A stretch of 64,000 bases of DNA. It comes from Bacteroidales bacterium (GTDB lineage: Bacteria > Bacteroidota > Bacteroidia > Bacteroidales > Bacteroidaceae). This document shows, one piece after another, positions 1 to 7,646 of this stretch. Within the stretch, counting starts at the first letter, position 1, and each line of letters opens with the position of its first letter. A program made the position numbers and the translations under genes. Below the pieces are notes generated by a model. The model ran no database searches, was not told the DNA's origin, and was given only the letters and a program-made list of their open reading frames with translations. The stretch spans positions 1 through 64,000 of the forward strand of contig SFFY01000003.1 of assembly GCA_004556745.1 (NCBI GenBank), given 5' to 3'.

Positions 1-7
1 CAAGCCG

Positions 8-202
8 ATGTTAATCTATTTCATGGCTTACAGATTATCGCAAGATATTTACAGAATCCCGAAGGTTACAATAGAGTTCATTCATCGTCTGCAAGTTTCT
101 TCATTAGATGAATACATATCTTCTGATGGAACAATTAAAATCAGGAATCACGACCATGTGGTTTATAGTCAAGAAGATTTGGTAAAGAATGCGTCCAAAT
201 AG
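8..202 (+). CDS. Unidentified short or 3'-partial reading frame in an AT-rich remnant
   Basis: This is a 64-residue frame that is also open upstream to the window edge, so it may be the tail of a longer gene. I do not recognise the product, which contains the stretch SSDGTIKIRNHD. The same reading frame, after stops at 202 and 223, opens again to 347 and reads like protein (LLSDEVKKQAIRTLHRVI). A second frame, 1-111, also looks plausible. Together these suggest decayed coding DNA. The region is clearly more AT-rich than what follows position 350. I cannot say which frame, if any, is expressed. Confidence 0.2.
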   Translation: MLIYFMAYRLSQDIYRIPKVTIEFIHRLQVSSLDEYISSDGTIKIRNHDHVVYSQEDLVKNASK

Positions 203-290
203 TTTACGAATATTTTTATTTAGGATACTATTGATTCAAGACAACAAAAAGGCACTCTTTTGAGTGATGAAGTCAAGAAACAAGCTATAC

Positions 291-344
291 GAACGCTGCA
301 CAGGGTAATCAGAACATTAACCCCAGTGCAGCGTTCTGCTTTTT
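291..344 (+). terminator. Hairpin with 3' T-run, possible intrinsic terminator or element end
   Basis: The perfect 11-bp arms GAACGCTGCAC (291-301) and GTGCAGCGTTC (326-336) enclose a 24-nt loop and are followed by TGCTTTTT. This fits a Rho-independent terminator for whatever is transcribed from the left. It also sits at the boundary where AT-rich remnant DNA meets the truncated tubulin-like gene, so it could equally be the end of an inserted element. Confidence 0.45.
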
Positions 345-425
345 GATAAAAAAGACAAGAAGCAAATCACCAGCAAGGACCACTTCTCTTGGGCGCCCGA
401 GCAAAACGTATTTGCCCTTATCGCC

Positions 426-2873
426 ATGACCAAAGGCGCGGGACAGATTCGCACCAACGGGCGCTTTGCCCTCACCTGCAACTTCGAGGCACTGACCAAT
501 AAGGTGAAAGATGCCGTGAACCGCATCTACTCGGCCAAGATAATGAACAACCACGACTACGACACCAATCTCGGTGCGGAGGTTGAGGTACACATGGTAT
601 TCTCCCTGAGCGGCGGCACGGGCGCAGGCACGTTCCTCAATATGGCCTACGTCATCAAGAATGCGCTGAACAAATGCAAACTCACCGGCTACGCCGTGTT
701 GCCCGACGTTTTTGAAAACATGTCGAACTACGGCATGGAGCGCGTCAAGCCCAACGCTTACGGCTCTATCTGCGACCTCGACTGGTTCATGCACCTCAAC
801 GGCACGGAAAAGTTGCAATTCGACTACGTGACGAGCAAGCAGCAGATCACCGGCGCACCGTTCAACGCAGTTTTCTTCATCGACAACCGCAACGAAAACG
901 GAGATACCTACAGCAACGTCGAGCAACTTACCGAAATGATATCCCTCGCCCTCGTAACCTCTGCCGGCGAACTCTCCGACTCCGTGACCTCTGTGACCGA
1001 CAACGTTGAAAAGAGCATTATGAACGGCGACGGCATGGTGGGCAACAAGCGAGCCTGGGTGAGCGGCATGGGCGCTTGCGAAATCATTTTCAGAGGAAAG
1101 GAGATGGGCGAAATCTGCGCACTCAAGAATGCGCAGCGCATCATCCAGCGCATGATAGCCTCCTGCATCAATGCCAACGCCATAGCCAATGCCTGGATTG
1201 ACTCGCCCGACGTAAATATCCGCGAAAACGGCGGCTCAGAAAACGACAACGTCATCGACTTCATCCTGTCCAAGCAGCCTAAATTTCCCCTCGACACAAT
1301 CAACGACAACCAAAACGCCAAAGCAGAGGCATTGGGCTATATCGAAAATGTTGCTGCGCCCAAGAGCGAAGAAGTGCAATCGAAAGTTCAGGAACTCAAA
1401 GAGCGCGTCACCAAGGAACTGCACAAACTCGTTGTGAAGAGCGTGAACCAGGAGTGCGGCGTGGGACTGGCAAAAGACGTGCTGGATGCCATTAAGAGCC
1501 AGGTGGACATTTTCCTCAAAGAGATGAACGCGGAGAAAGATACGCTCACCCAGCGCCAACCGGCTTTGGAAAACGCCGTCTCCGTAACGTCGGAAGACCT
1601 CAAGGAATACAGAAGCCGCTTCTTTAAGACCAAAGGCAAAGTCAACGACCTCGAACAGTGCGTCTGCGATGCTGCCATGGCACTCGCCGTCAACAAGCGG
1701 GAAATCGCACGGAGAGACGCCGCCATCACGTTCTTCAACAGCCTCCTTGTTGCCATTGGCGACGAACAATTGAAGGTGAGCGACATTGAGAAGAAACTCA
1801 AGGCGGTGAACACATCGTACGTCAACCGCATTGCCATGCTCACCAACTCCGTGGACCACACGAGCGATGCCAATTTCCATATCGACCTCGCCAAACAAGC
1901 CGTCAACGCCATTGGTGTCAACGACGACGAAATACAGATAAAGGACTTCATCGCCACCCTGCCCTACACCGAGAAATTCTACGAGGCAGACACCAAGCCC
2001 ACTGACGAACTCGAAAAGGCAATCCTCACTTACACGCTCACGCTGCCCACCGCCAAAAGCTGGGCAAAGACAACAATAGACGATGTGCTGAGCAGAATAA
2101 ACAAGGACAATCCCGAACGGCTCGACCAAATCTTATGCCTCGCCCTCGCCAAAGCGAAGCCGCTGCTCAATATCAACACCCGCGGTCAGGTAGGCTACAC
2201 GTATGGCAGGTTCTCGTATGTAGGCGTACCGATGAACAGCACGCTGCTGCAAGACGGCGGCAGGCTCGAACAGCTTGCCGGCGGCGAAAAAATCCAGTTT
2301 GCACGCCTGGGCATGCAAGACCGCGTCATTATTTACAACCAAATCGGCGTAGTGCCGGCCTACTTTATCGGCAGTTTGCAAAACTATAAGCAGAAGTACG
2401 AGAAGTGCAATATCTTCTCCCACATAGATGCAACCATCTACCAGCGCATGGTGCGCGAAGGCTTCTCGCTCCAGCCCGTCCTCGACGACGGCTCGAAAGA
2501 CGTGGAACTTTGGGTAAGAGGACTGATTTTGGGACTGATTAAAAACGAGAACAACCGATACTTCGTAAAAGACAAAACTAACGGCAAGGCTTTGCGTCAG
2601 TATTGGGTAGAACTCGGGCAATATCGCGACGAAGCCTTCAATGCCTTCAAGGCAGACCTTCCCAATCTCCGCCAGCAGTTCAAGGAGTTCTTCAAGCAGT
2701 ATCAGAGTGCCAACGGCTTGGATGCCATGCAGGCTTTGGTAAACGATGCCAAGCAAAACTATCTTGAAAAGTACGCGCAAGTCAACATGACGGTCGAGCA
2801 AATCGAAGAACGCGGCAACGAACAAATCGCCGAACTCTTGGAGAAAGAACTTGGGTTTGTGGAAACCTTATAG
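426..2873 (+). CDS. Tubulin/FtsZ-like GTPase-fold protein, 5'-truncated
   Basis: The tubulin signature loop is visible as SLSGGTGAGTF (about 604-637), preceded by a GAGQIRTNGRF block. This arrangement is typical of bacterial tubulin-like (Tubulin_2-type) proteins that bind GTP and may polymerise. About 750 residues follow, largely helical, with coiled-coil-like stretches (for example around 1380-1700) and a charged C terminus. The frame is open only back to 321 and lacks the N-terminal nucleotide-binding strands and loops expected before this point, so the gene is truncated. The ATG at 426 is merely the first in frame, not a credible native start. A 1,242-residue papain-like protease follows on the same strand after about 80 bp, so the pair probably forms one module. 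The function is not established. Confidence 0.7.
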   Translation: MTKGAGQIRTNGRFALTCNFEALTNKVKDAVNRIYSAKIMNNHDYDTNLGAEVEVHMVFSLSGGTGAGTFLNMAYVIKNALNKCKLTGYAVLPDVFENMSNYGMERVKPNAYGSICDLDWFMHLNGTEKLQFDYVTSKQQITGAPFNAVFFIDNRNENGDTYSNVEQLTEMISLALVTSAGELSDSVTSVTDNVEKSIMNGDGMVGNKRAWVSGMGACEIIFRGKEMGEICALKNAQRIIQRMIASCINANAIANAWIDSPDVNIRENGGSENDNVIDFILSKQPKFPLDTINDNQNAKAEALGYIENVAAPKSEEVQSKVQELKERVTKELHKLVVKSVNQECGVGLAKDVLDAIKSQVDIFLKEMNAEKDTLTQRQPALENAVSVTSEDLKEYRSRFFKTKGKVNDLEQCVCDAAMALAVNKREIARRDAAITFFNSLLVAIGDEQLKVSDIEKKLKAVNTSYVNRIAMLTNSVDHTSDANFHIDLAKQAVNAIGVNDDEIQIKDFIATLPYTEKFYEADTKPTDELEKAILTYTLTLPTAKSWAKTTIDDVLSRINKDNPERLDQILCLALAKAKPLLNINTRGQVGYTYGRFSYVGVPMNSTLLQDGGRLEQLAGGEKIQFARLGMQDRVIIYNQIGVVPAYFIGSLQNYKQKYEKCNIFSHIDATIYQRMVREGFSLQPVLDDGSKDVELWVRGLILGLIKNENNRYFVKDKTNGKALRQYWVELGQYRDEAFNAFKADLPNLRQQFKEFFKQYQSANGLDAMQALVNDAKQNYLEKYAQVNMTVEQIEERGNEQIAELLEKELGFVETL

Positions 2874-2898
2874 AAAGTCCACAGTTATTTTTCCCTGG

Positions 2899-2932
2899 CT
2901 TGTTTACTCGTCTACTTGTTTACTCGTCTACT
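2899..2932. repeat. R2 repeat, short copy
   Basis: This is two tandem units of the form TGTTTACTCGTCTACT lying in the 80-bp gap between the tubulin-like and protease genes. It is one arm of the R2 family, whose fuller palindromic copies are at 7184, 14549, 19413 and 34780. A TTG-initiated upstream extension of the protease frame would have to be translated through this repeat, which argues for the later ATG at 2954. Confidence 0.7.
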
Positions 2933-2953
2933 AAAATAAATCAAAAAAGATAC

Positions 2954-5900
2954 ATGAGGCACAACGTTTGCATTATGCTTGGCGAGGACATGAAAGCATT
3001 CGTGGCTCGCACTGCCAAGTATATATATAAATATGGTGAGGGGGGAGCAGAGGAGTTCTGCAAAGTGCTGTCGTGGGTGGGGAACGCCGATGGCAGCGTA
3101 ACCATCAAGAAATCCGAGCTCGACTGCCCGGGAAGCAACGTGTTCGTTTCCACCACACGCGACCAGTATGCCACGCGCCTTGCCGACGACTCCGTGCTGA
3201 GTGCTGATAATGCCCCGCTAAGGCTACGCCGATACTTCGCAAAACTTCACCAACAGACGATTACCGTGAACAATGGGGGCGACAGCAACAGGTTGCTCCT
3301 CTCCCTCTATCTGCCCCTCTACGACGAGAAACTTTTCGAGCAGGTTCTTGCCATAGTGGAAGCACTTAATGACATTCAGCAGCATTACAGCCTCATGGTC
3401 GTGGGGCTCTGCGCCGACTTGCGCAGCGCGGTGTGCCCCGACTACGAGGAGGACGGGGAGCAATCCGCGCCACGCGGCACGACGGAAATTGAAAAAACGT
3501 GCATCGAGCGTCTTGCAAGGCTGCGCATCCAAAACAATCATCTAGAACAGGCGGTTATCTTGCAGAACATCAATGCCGCAGGCTATGCCCTCAACCTTGA
3601 TGCGGAGTCGCTGGTAAGAATAGTGGGCGAACTGTCGCTGCTCGCGGCGGAGAAATACGACACGGTGTTTACGCCTGCCACGGAGTTCGACCGCGAGCAT
3701 CCGCTCTGCTCGCTCGGACTGGCCGTTATGAACCTCGACAAATATTATTTCGCCAACTACCTGCTGCGCCGTGCTTATCTGCACCTGATGAAGCGCGAGG
3801 ACGTAGCGGGCGAACAGGTGGATCTGAACCGGGTGGCAGTGGTGGCAAACGAACTCTTGCAACAACACACCAGCCTATTTTCGGATTTCTATGCAAAATA
3901 TGCAGAGCCGCTGGTGCGGCAAGGCGTGTCGCACAATGCGATTGTGAGCAAGGCTTCGCCGGAACTGGCAAAGGAACTCGACGCCGTGGCGCGGCATCTG
4001 TCGGACTTCATCACGCAGGACAAGTTCTCCCTGCCCGAAAAGCGTGCGCTGCTCGCCGTTGTCCTCGGCTACGACGACCCTTTCCTCCATGGCTATCTCT
4101 TTAATCAGCAGCAACTCACGCTGGACCATCTCGATGCCGATGCCGCCAACGTGTTTATCGATGCCAACAACACGCTGGTCACCATAAAAATCGACGACGA
4201 CGGGGTGAAGACCGGGGAGCACGGACCGATGACCGACTGCCTCGACGACGACGGCTTTGTGGAATTGCCCGTCGGGCGTTTGCAGCAATTGCGCGGCGAC
4301 ATGCGCGAGGCTACAAGTTATATCCGCCAAAAGAGCCGCGAACTGGAAGACATCGGGCAAATGGCCGACGACGCCGCGCAAAGCGAAAAACTGCTGACGA
4401 AAGACGGCTTTGTGGTGGAAGGCAACGTGTATCGCTTCGACGCCGAGCATCAGGAGGCCAAGTTCGACGAGAACTATCAGCCCCGCCCCGTCACGGAGCA
4501 GAGCGTAGACCTCAGACATCAGTTTGCGCCTATAAAAGACCAGGGACAGATGGGGGCCTGCACGGTGTTTGCCGTGACGTCGATCTTTGAATACATACTC
4601 AAAAAAAGCACGCAGCGTGTTCCCCCCCCTCAGCGAATCGTTTGTCTACTACAACGTGCGCCCGCCAAGGGAGAAGAGAGGACGGATACGGGCAGTTCGT
4701 TTCAGGACGTGATAAAGAGCATCGGCACGGAAGGCATCTGCACGGAAGAGTTGCACCCCTACTCCAAACCGCTCGGCGAAGCACCCTCAGCCGAGGCCGT
4801 GCGCGACGGCAAGACGCGCCGCATCGTGAAAGCGCTGGGCGTGGCCGTCAGCGAGCGCGACATCAAGTCGGCCATCCAAGAGGGCTATCCCGTGGCCGTA
4901 TCGCTCAAGGTGTTCAACTCTTTCTCGCCGCAGGTGCGCGGCGGCAGTAGGGGCGTTCTGCAGAACGCCCGCCGTGGCGGCGTGGGGGCTTCGGGCTTTG
5001 TGCCCCACCCCACAGAAGCGGAACTTGCCTCGGGCGAATATGGCTATCATGCCATGGTGGTCGTGGGCTATTCCGACGAGGCGAAGCATTTCGTGGTGCG
5101 CAACTCGTGGGGGCGGCAGTTTGGCGATGAGGGCTATTGCTATATCCCTTATTCCTATATATGCGATGAAGACCTGAACCGCATGGCGTGTATCGTGACC
5201 GAAGTGGAGGCTGCCGAACTGGGCGGCGGCACGCAGACTGCAGCCCCCGGCCGAGGGGACGGGCAAAACACCGTGGTGCAGTTCAACATGAACGATGCAC
5301 ACATCAAGGCGTGCGTCATCAAGAGCCTTATCCGCACAGAGCAACGGCGGCTGGCCAAGATGCAGAAGGAAGACAACCGGCTGCGCCGCGACTACGAAAT
5401 GCTGATGCAAAACCTCGGGCGGCAATCAGTGCGCAAGGAAATCCTCGCACGCACGCAGAAGAAACTTCAAGACAAGATTGAAATGACCCGCGCGCAGCAG
5501 CGCAAAATCAACGAGGAGGAACGCCCGGCACGCCTCAAGGCTTTCGACCAGCAAACGTGGCAGGCGCGGCTTTCGCTGATAGCCTGGGACGCATCGTTTG
5601 TCCTGTCATGGATAATAGGGTTGCTGGCATTTCTGCCGAAAGACGGGGAAGGATCTTTCCTGAACGGCATGGCGGAATGGCTGGGGTCGGGCTGGTGCGT
5701 CGGGTTGTCGGCGTGCCTTGCGCCGGGGGTTGTCGGCACTGCATTATATTGGTGGTGGATACGCAGCGAACGCCGCCGCATTGAAATAGAACTTGAGGAG
5801 CGAAGCGCCCAACTCGCCGCCGAAGCGCAGAGGACGGAGGAGGCTCTGAAATGCTCGCAACTCAAATTCCACCTGGCGGGCATGGTGACAGACAGTTTGC

Positions 5901-6682
5901 TCTCGCTGAAAACGACCCTCGACAAAAAGTATCAGGCATTGAAGTCGTATATCGGCAACCTTGCCCAATGGCAGAAGGAGGAGCAGGAGGCCTCGGCCGT
6001 GACGGAGCCTTTGGCACAGAATCCCTTTATCCCCCTGCTCAGCAATGGCGTGCTCGACAATTATTTCAACGGGCACGCAGAGCAGATTACGGGGCAGATG
6101 CACCTGTATGAGTATTTCAACGATTTCGTAAGCCAAATGAGCAGAAGCCAAGTTTACTTGGATTATGCCATGGCGAGAATTTTCGCGCAAACGAGCGCAG
6201 AGCCGAACTTGTTCGGACTATGCCGAGTGAAGCCGAAAATGTCAAAAGAAAATCGCACTTTTAAGAACAATTATAAACTCGACGACGAGTCCATCGTTGC
6301 TTTCAAACGGCAACTCAAAGAAAATATTTTGCAGCATGTCTCAGCCGCGCTTTCCGACTTCACGGTGTTCCGCCACGTGTTCCGCTCTATGGACTATCCC
6401 TTCCTTGACAAAGAATACGCTTCGGCCGAACGCCTTCTGCCATTGCTCGACAAGAAGAGCGAACCGTTCTGCCAACTCCGCAGCAATGCCACCACGCGCC
6501 CCCAGGCGCATTTCCTGTTTGTCAGGACCGATGCGGCGGAACGGGCGGCCTGGCAATACGAATATCCCAGGCATTTCAGCACGCGCCCTATCTCCGACGA
6601 CATCCTTTCTGCCTTCAAGATGCTGGCCATAAGGCTGCAACCCCTGGCCACAAACGAGATACTGCTGGAAGACATGTTATAG
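2954..6682 (+). CDS. Large membrane-anchored papain-like (C1) cysteine protease
   Basis: The N-terminal ~500 residues are unrecognised and mostly helical. A C1 peptidase domain follows: oxyanion Gln530 and catalytic Cys536 in QGQMGACTVFA, catalytic His699 in YGYHAMVVVGY, and Asn717 in RNSWG. Beyond it lie a coiled coil (about 795-865), two hydrophobic segments (about 873-896 and 914-936), a second coiled coil and a helical C terminus. The protein is therefore probably a membrane protein with a tethered protease. The ATG at 2954 is preferred because the longer frame starts with TTG inside a repeat. Two oddities stand out. Residues about 558-579 are encoded in a shifted frame relative to the expected family sequence. 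Two repeat elements (R1 and R5) are also embedded in frame. The substrate is unknown; the adjacent tubulin-like protein is the obvious candidate partner. Confidence 0.8.
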   Translation: MRHNVCIMLGEDMKAFVARTAKYIYKYGEGGAEEFCKVLSWVGNADGSVTIKKSELDCPGSNVFVSTTRDQYATRLADDSVLSADNAPLRLRRYFAKLHQQTITVNNGGDSNRLLLSLYLPLYDEKLFEQVLAIVEALNDIQQHYSLMVVGLCADLRSAVCPDYEEDGEQSAPRGTTEIEKTCIERLARLRIQNNHLEQAVILQNINAAGYALNLDAESLVRIVGELSLLAAEKYDTVFTPATEFDREHPLCSLGLAVMNLDKYYFANYLLRRAYLHLMKREDVAGEQVDLNRVAVVANELLQQHTSLFSDFYAKYAEPLVRQGVSHNAIVSKASPELAKELDAVARHLSDFITQDKFSLPEKRALLAVVLGYDDPFLHGYLFNQQQLTLDHLDADAANVFIDANNTLVTIKIDDDGVKTGEHGPMTDCLDDDGFVELPVGRLQQLRGDMREATSYIRQKSRELEDIGQMADDAAQSEKLLTKDGFVVEGNVYRFDAEHQEAKFDENYQPRPVTEQSVDLRHQFAPIKDQGQMGACTVFAVTSIFEYILKKSTQRVPPPQRIVCLLQRAPAKGEERTDTGSSFQDVIKSIGTEGICTEELHPYSKPLGEAPSAEAVRDGKTRRIVKALGVAVSERDIKSAIQEGYPVAVSLKVFNSFSPQVRGGSRGVLQNARRGGVGASGFVPHPTEAELASGEYGYHAMVVVGYSDEAKHFVVRNSWGRQFGDEGYCYIPYSYICDEDLNRMACIVTEVEAAELGGGTQTAAPGRGDGQNTVVQFNMNDAHIKACVIKSLIRTEQRRLAKMQKEDNRLRRDYEMLMQNLGRQSVRKEILARTQKKLQDKIEMTRAQQRKINEEERPARLKAFDQQTWQARLSLIAWDASFVLSWIIGLLAFLPKDGEGSFLNGMAEWLGSGWCVGLSACLAPGVVGTALYWWWIRSERRRIEIELEERSAQLAAEAQRTEEALKCSQLKFHLAGMVTDSLLSLKTTLDKKYQALKSYIGNLAQWQKEEQEASAVTEPLAQNPFIPLLSNGVLDNYFNGHAEQITGQMHLYEYFNDFVSQMSRSQVYLDYAMARIFAQTSAEPNLFGLCRVKPKMSKENRTFKNNYKLDDESIVAFKRQLKENILQHVSAALSDFTVFRHVFRSMDYPFLDKEYASAERLLPLLDKKSEPFCQLRSNATTRPQAHFLFVRTDAAERAAWQYEYPRHFSTRPISDDILSAFKMLAIRLQPLATNEILLEDML
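4947..4970. repeat. R1 palindrome inside the C1 protease coding sequence
   Basis: GGGCGTTCTGCAGAACGCCC, preceded by GTAG, is a copy of the R1 family with a compensating pair of changes relative to the intergenic consensus (TTTT/AAAA becomes TTCT/AGAA), so the palindrome stays perfect. It is translated in frame as SRGVLQNAR and falls in a loop between catalytic Cys536 and His699. Confidence 0.85.
6179..6240. repeat. R5 element inside the C1 protease coding sequence
   Basis: The sequence starts ATTTTCGCGCAA and ends AGCCGAAAAT, matching the ~57-bp R5 element at 7034-7091 and 19511-19568 at its ends and in several internal blocks. It is translated as part of the protease C-terminal region (about residues 1076-1096). 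The flanking DNA is duplicated downstream at 6976-7117. Confidence 0.65.
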
Positions 6683-6692
6683 AACCAATTTA

Positions 6693-6970
6693 TTTTTACG
6701 ACAACTTAGACAACAAATGTCGTGCAAACGAGAGCAATTGAGCTTGCTCAAATTGCCGAGTGCAGCCGACATTATGAAAAAGACAACTCCGAGTCTGACA
6801 ATTTACGCTTAATATGACGACAACATAGACAACTGGGCGTATTTTATACGCCCGCCTCGCATGCAGAAAGACAACTGAAAGTTGTCAGAAGTTGTCCCTG
6901 TTGTCGTCATATTAAAATGGCAGCACAGAAAAAAAGTTGTCAAGAGTTGTCTAAGTTGTCGTAAAAAAAA
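6693..6970. repeat. R4 MITE-like element, left copy (contains a nested R5)
   Basis: The termini are imperfect inverted repeats: TTTTTACGACAACTTAGAC at the left and its complement GTCTAAGTTGTCGTAAAAA at the right. Internal GACAAC/GTTGTC boxes and a hairpin (GGGCGTATTTTATACGCCC) give nested palindromes. An inverted copy lies at 10224-10450. Relative to that copy, this one carries an extra ~56-bp R5 element at 6717-6772. There is no transposase, so it resembles a miniature non-autonomous element. Confidence 0.75.
6717..6772. repeat. R5 element nested in R4
   Basis: The sequence begins ATGTCGTGCAAACGAGAGCA and ends TGCAGCCGACAT. Its ends are complementary (ATGTCG/CGACAT), whereas other R5 copies have ATTTTCG/CGAAAAT, so the terminal pairing is kept while the bases differ. 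The element is absent from the inverted R4 copy at 10224-10450, which indicates insertion after R4 duplicated, or loss from the other copy. Confidence 0.7.
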
Positions 6971-6975
6971 CGAAT

Positions 6976-7117
6976 GATTTCGTAAGCCAAATGAGCAGAA
7001 GCCAAGTTTACTTGGATTATGCCATGGCGAGCAATTTTCGTGCAAGCGAGAGCAATAGAGTTTGCTCTAATTGCCGAGCGCAGCCGAAAATGTCATAGAA
7101 ATCGCACTTTTAAGAAC
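6976..7117 (+). pseudogene. Duplicated fragment of the C1 protease gene
   Basis: Positions 6976-7031 are identical over 56 bp to 6122-6177 inside the protease gene. The R5 element that follows is diverged, and a shared block AATCGCACTTTTAAGAAC then closes the match (7100-7117, paired with 6251-6268). The segment sits directly after the R4 element and has no start or extended open frame, so it is a non-coding duplicate of coding DNA. Confidence 0.8.
7034..7091. repeat. R5 element
   Basis: It begins ATTTTCGTGCAAGCGAGAGC and ends GCAGCCGAAAAT, with an internal palindrome around AGAGTTTGCTCT. It lies inside the duplicated protease fragment at the position equivalent to the copy in the gene, but its sequence is closer to the intergenic copies, as if it had been converted or replaced. 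Confidence 0.7.
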
Positions 7118-7129
7118 TTGTTCGGGAAC

Positions 7130-7153
7130 GGGCGTTTTGCAAAACGCCCCTAC
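7130..7153. repeat. R1 palindrome
   Basis: The GGGCGTTTTGCAAAACGCCC core is followed by CTAC. The right side runs straight into a partial R5 end (GCCGAGTGCAGCCGAAAAT, 7155-7173), so two repeat families abut here. The whole 6,690-7,280 interval between the protease and the small winged-helix gene consists of repeats and the duplicated fragment, with no other gene seen. Confidence 0.85.
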
Positions 7154-7183
7154 TGCCGAGTGCAGCCGAAAATCTCAAAGAAA

Positions 7184-7273
7184 AACGAGTAGACGAGACA
7201 GATTTGTCTTGCAAATTATATTTTATATGGTAACTTGTCTTGTTTACTTGTTTACTTGTCTACTTGTTTACTA
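7184..7273. repeat. R2 palindromic element
   Basis: The left arm is ACGAGTAGACGAGACAG and the right arm is TTGTTTACTTGTCTACTTG, separated by an AT-rich spacer. The arms are built of ~8-bp units alternating GTAAAC and GTAGAC. The layout matches the copies at 14549, 19413 and 34780. Confidence 0.7.
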
Positions 7274-7374
7274 AATTTTTCGATTGGCGCAGCAACTTGC
7301 AAGATACGTCGAGCGGCAAGCCCCGTTTAAGGACTTACCGCTCGCTATATATATGTATAATATGTATGCCGCCG

Positions 7375-7554
7375 TTACTTGGCCGGTTCCCATTTGCAGC
7401 GCACGGGCGAAACGATTGCGCCCTCTTCTTTCAGCTGCTTCATGGCTTTGTCGACTTCCTTGCGGTCAAGGCCGCTAAGTTCGGCGATTTTGCCGGCGTT
7501 CAAAGGTGCGCCGGCCTGCTTCATGGTTTCGAGTACTTTTGCTTTTGTTTCCAT
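7375..7554 (-). CDS. Small winged-helix DNA-binding protein (59 aa)
   Basis: On the minus strand an ATG at 7554 opens a 59-codon frame ending TAA at 7375. The protein begins METKAKVLETMKQAG and contains the helix-turn-helix-like stretch KIAELSGLDRKEVDKAMKQL followed by a wing-like EEGAIVSPVRCKWEP. That is the compact winged-helix form of MarR/ArsR-type regulators common as orphan small proteins in Bacteroidales. The codon pattern matches neighbouring genes. It stands alone, about 90 bp from the end of ligA on the same strand. The DNA target is unknown; a role as a small nucleoid-associated or transcription factor is inference. Confidence 0.75.
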   Translation of the reverse strand: METKAKVLETMKQAGAPLNAGKIAELSGLDRKEVDKAMKQLKEEGAIVSPVRCKWEPAK

Positions 7555-7646
7555 AATGAAATTGTGATTATTGGTTGATTGATATAAAGAGAATTGCTTT
7601 TATGAGGATGGGAAATGATTGGCGGAGAGAGGAAGCGCGGGGAAAG

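Noticed and set aside
1236..2129. Long minus-strand frame opposite the tubulin-like gene
   Set aside because: It is the antisense of a GC-rich gene with no recognisable protein features; such long antisense frames are common throughout this window.
2900..2953. TTG start for the C1 protease at 2900
   Set aside because: The extra 18 residues are read through an R2 repeat, and a good ATG follows at 2954.
6693..6970. R4 as a complete insertion sequence
   Set aside because: At under 300 bp it has no room for a transposase, and no transposase-like frame exists nearby; it is at most a non-autonomous element.
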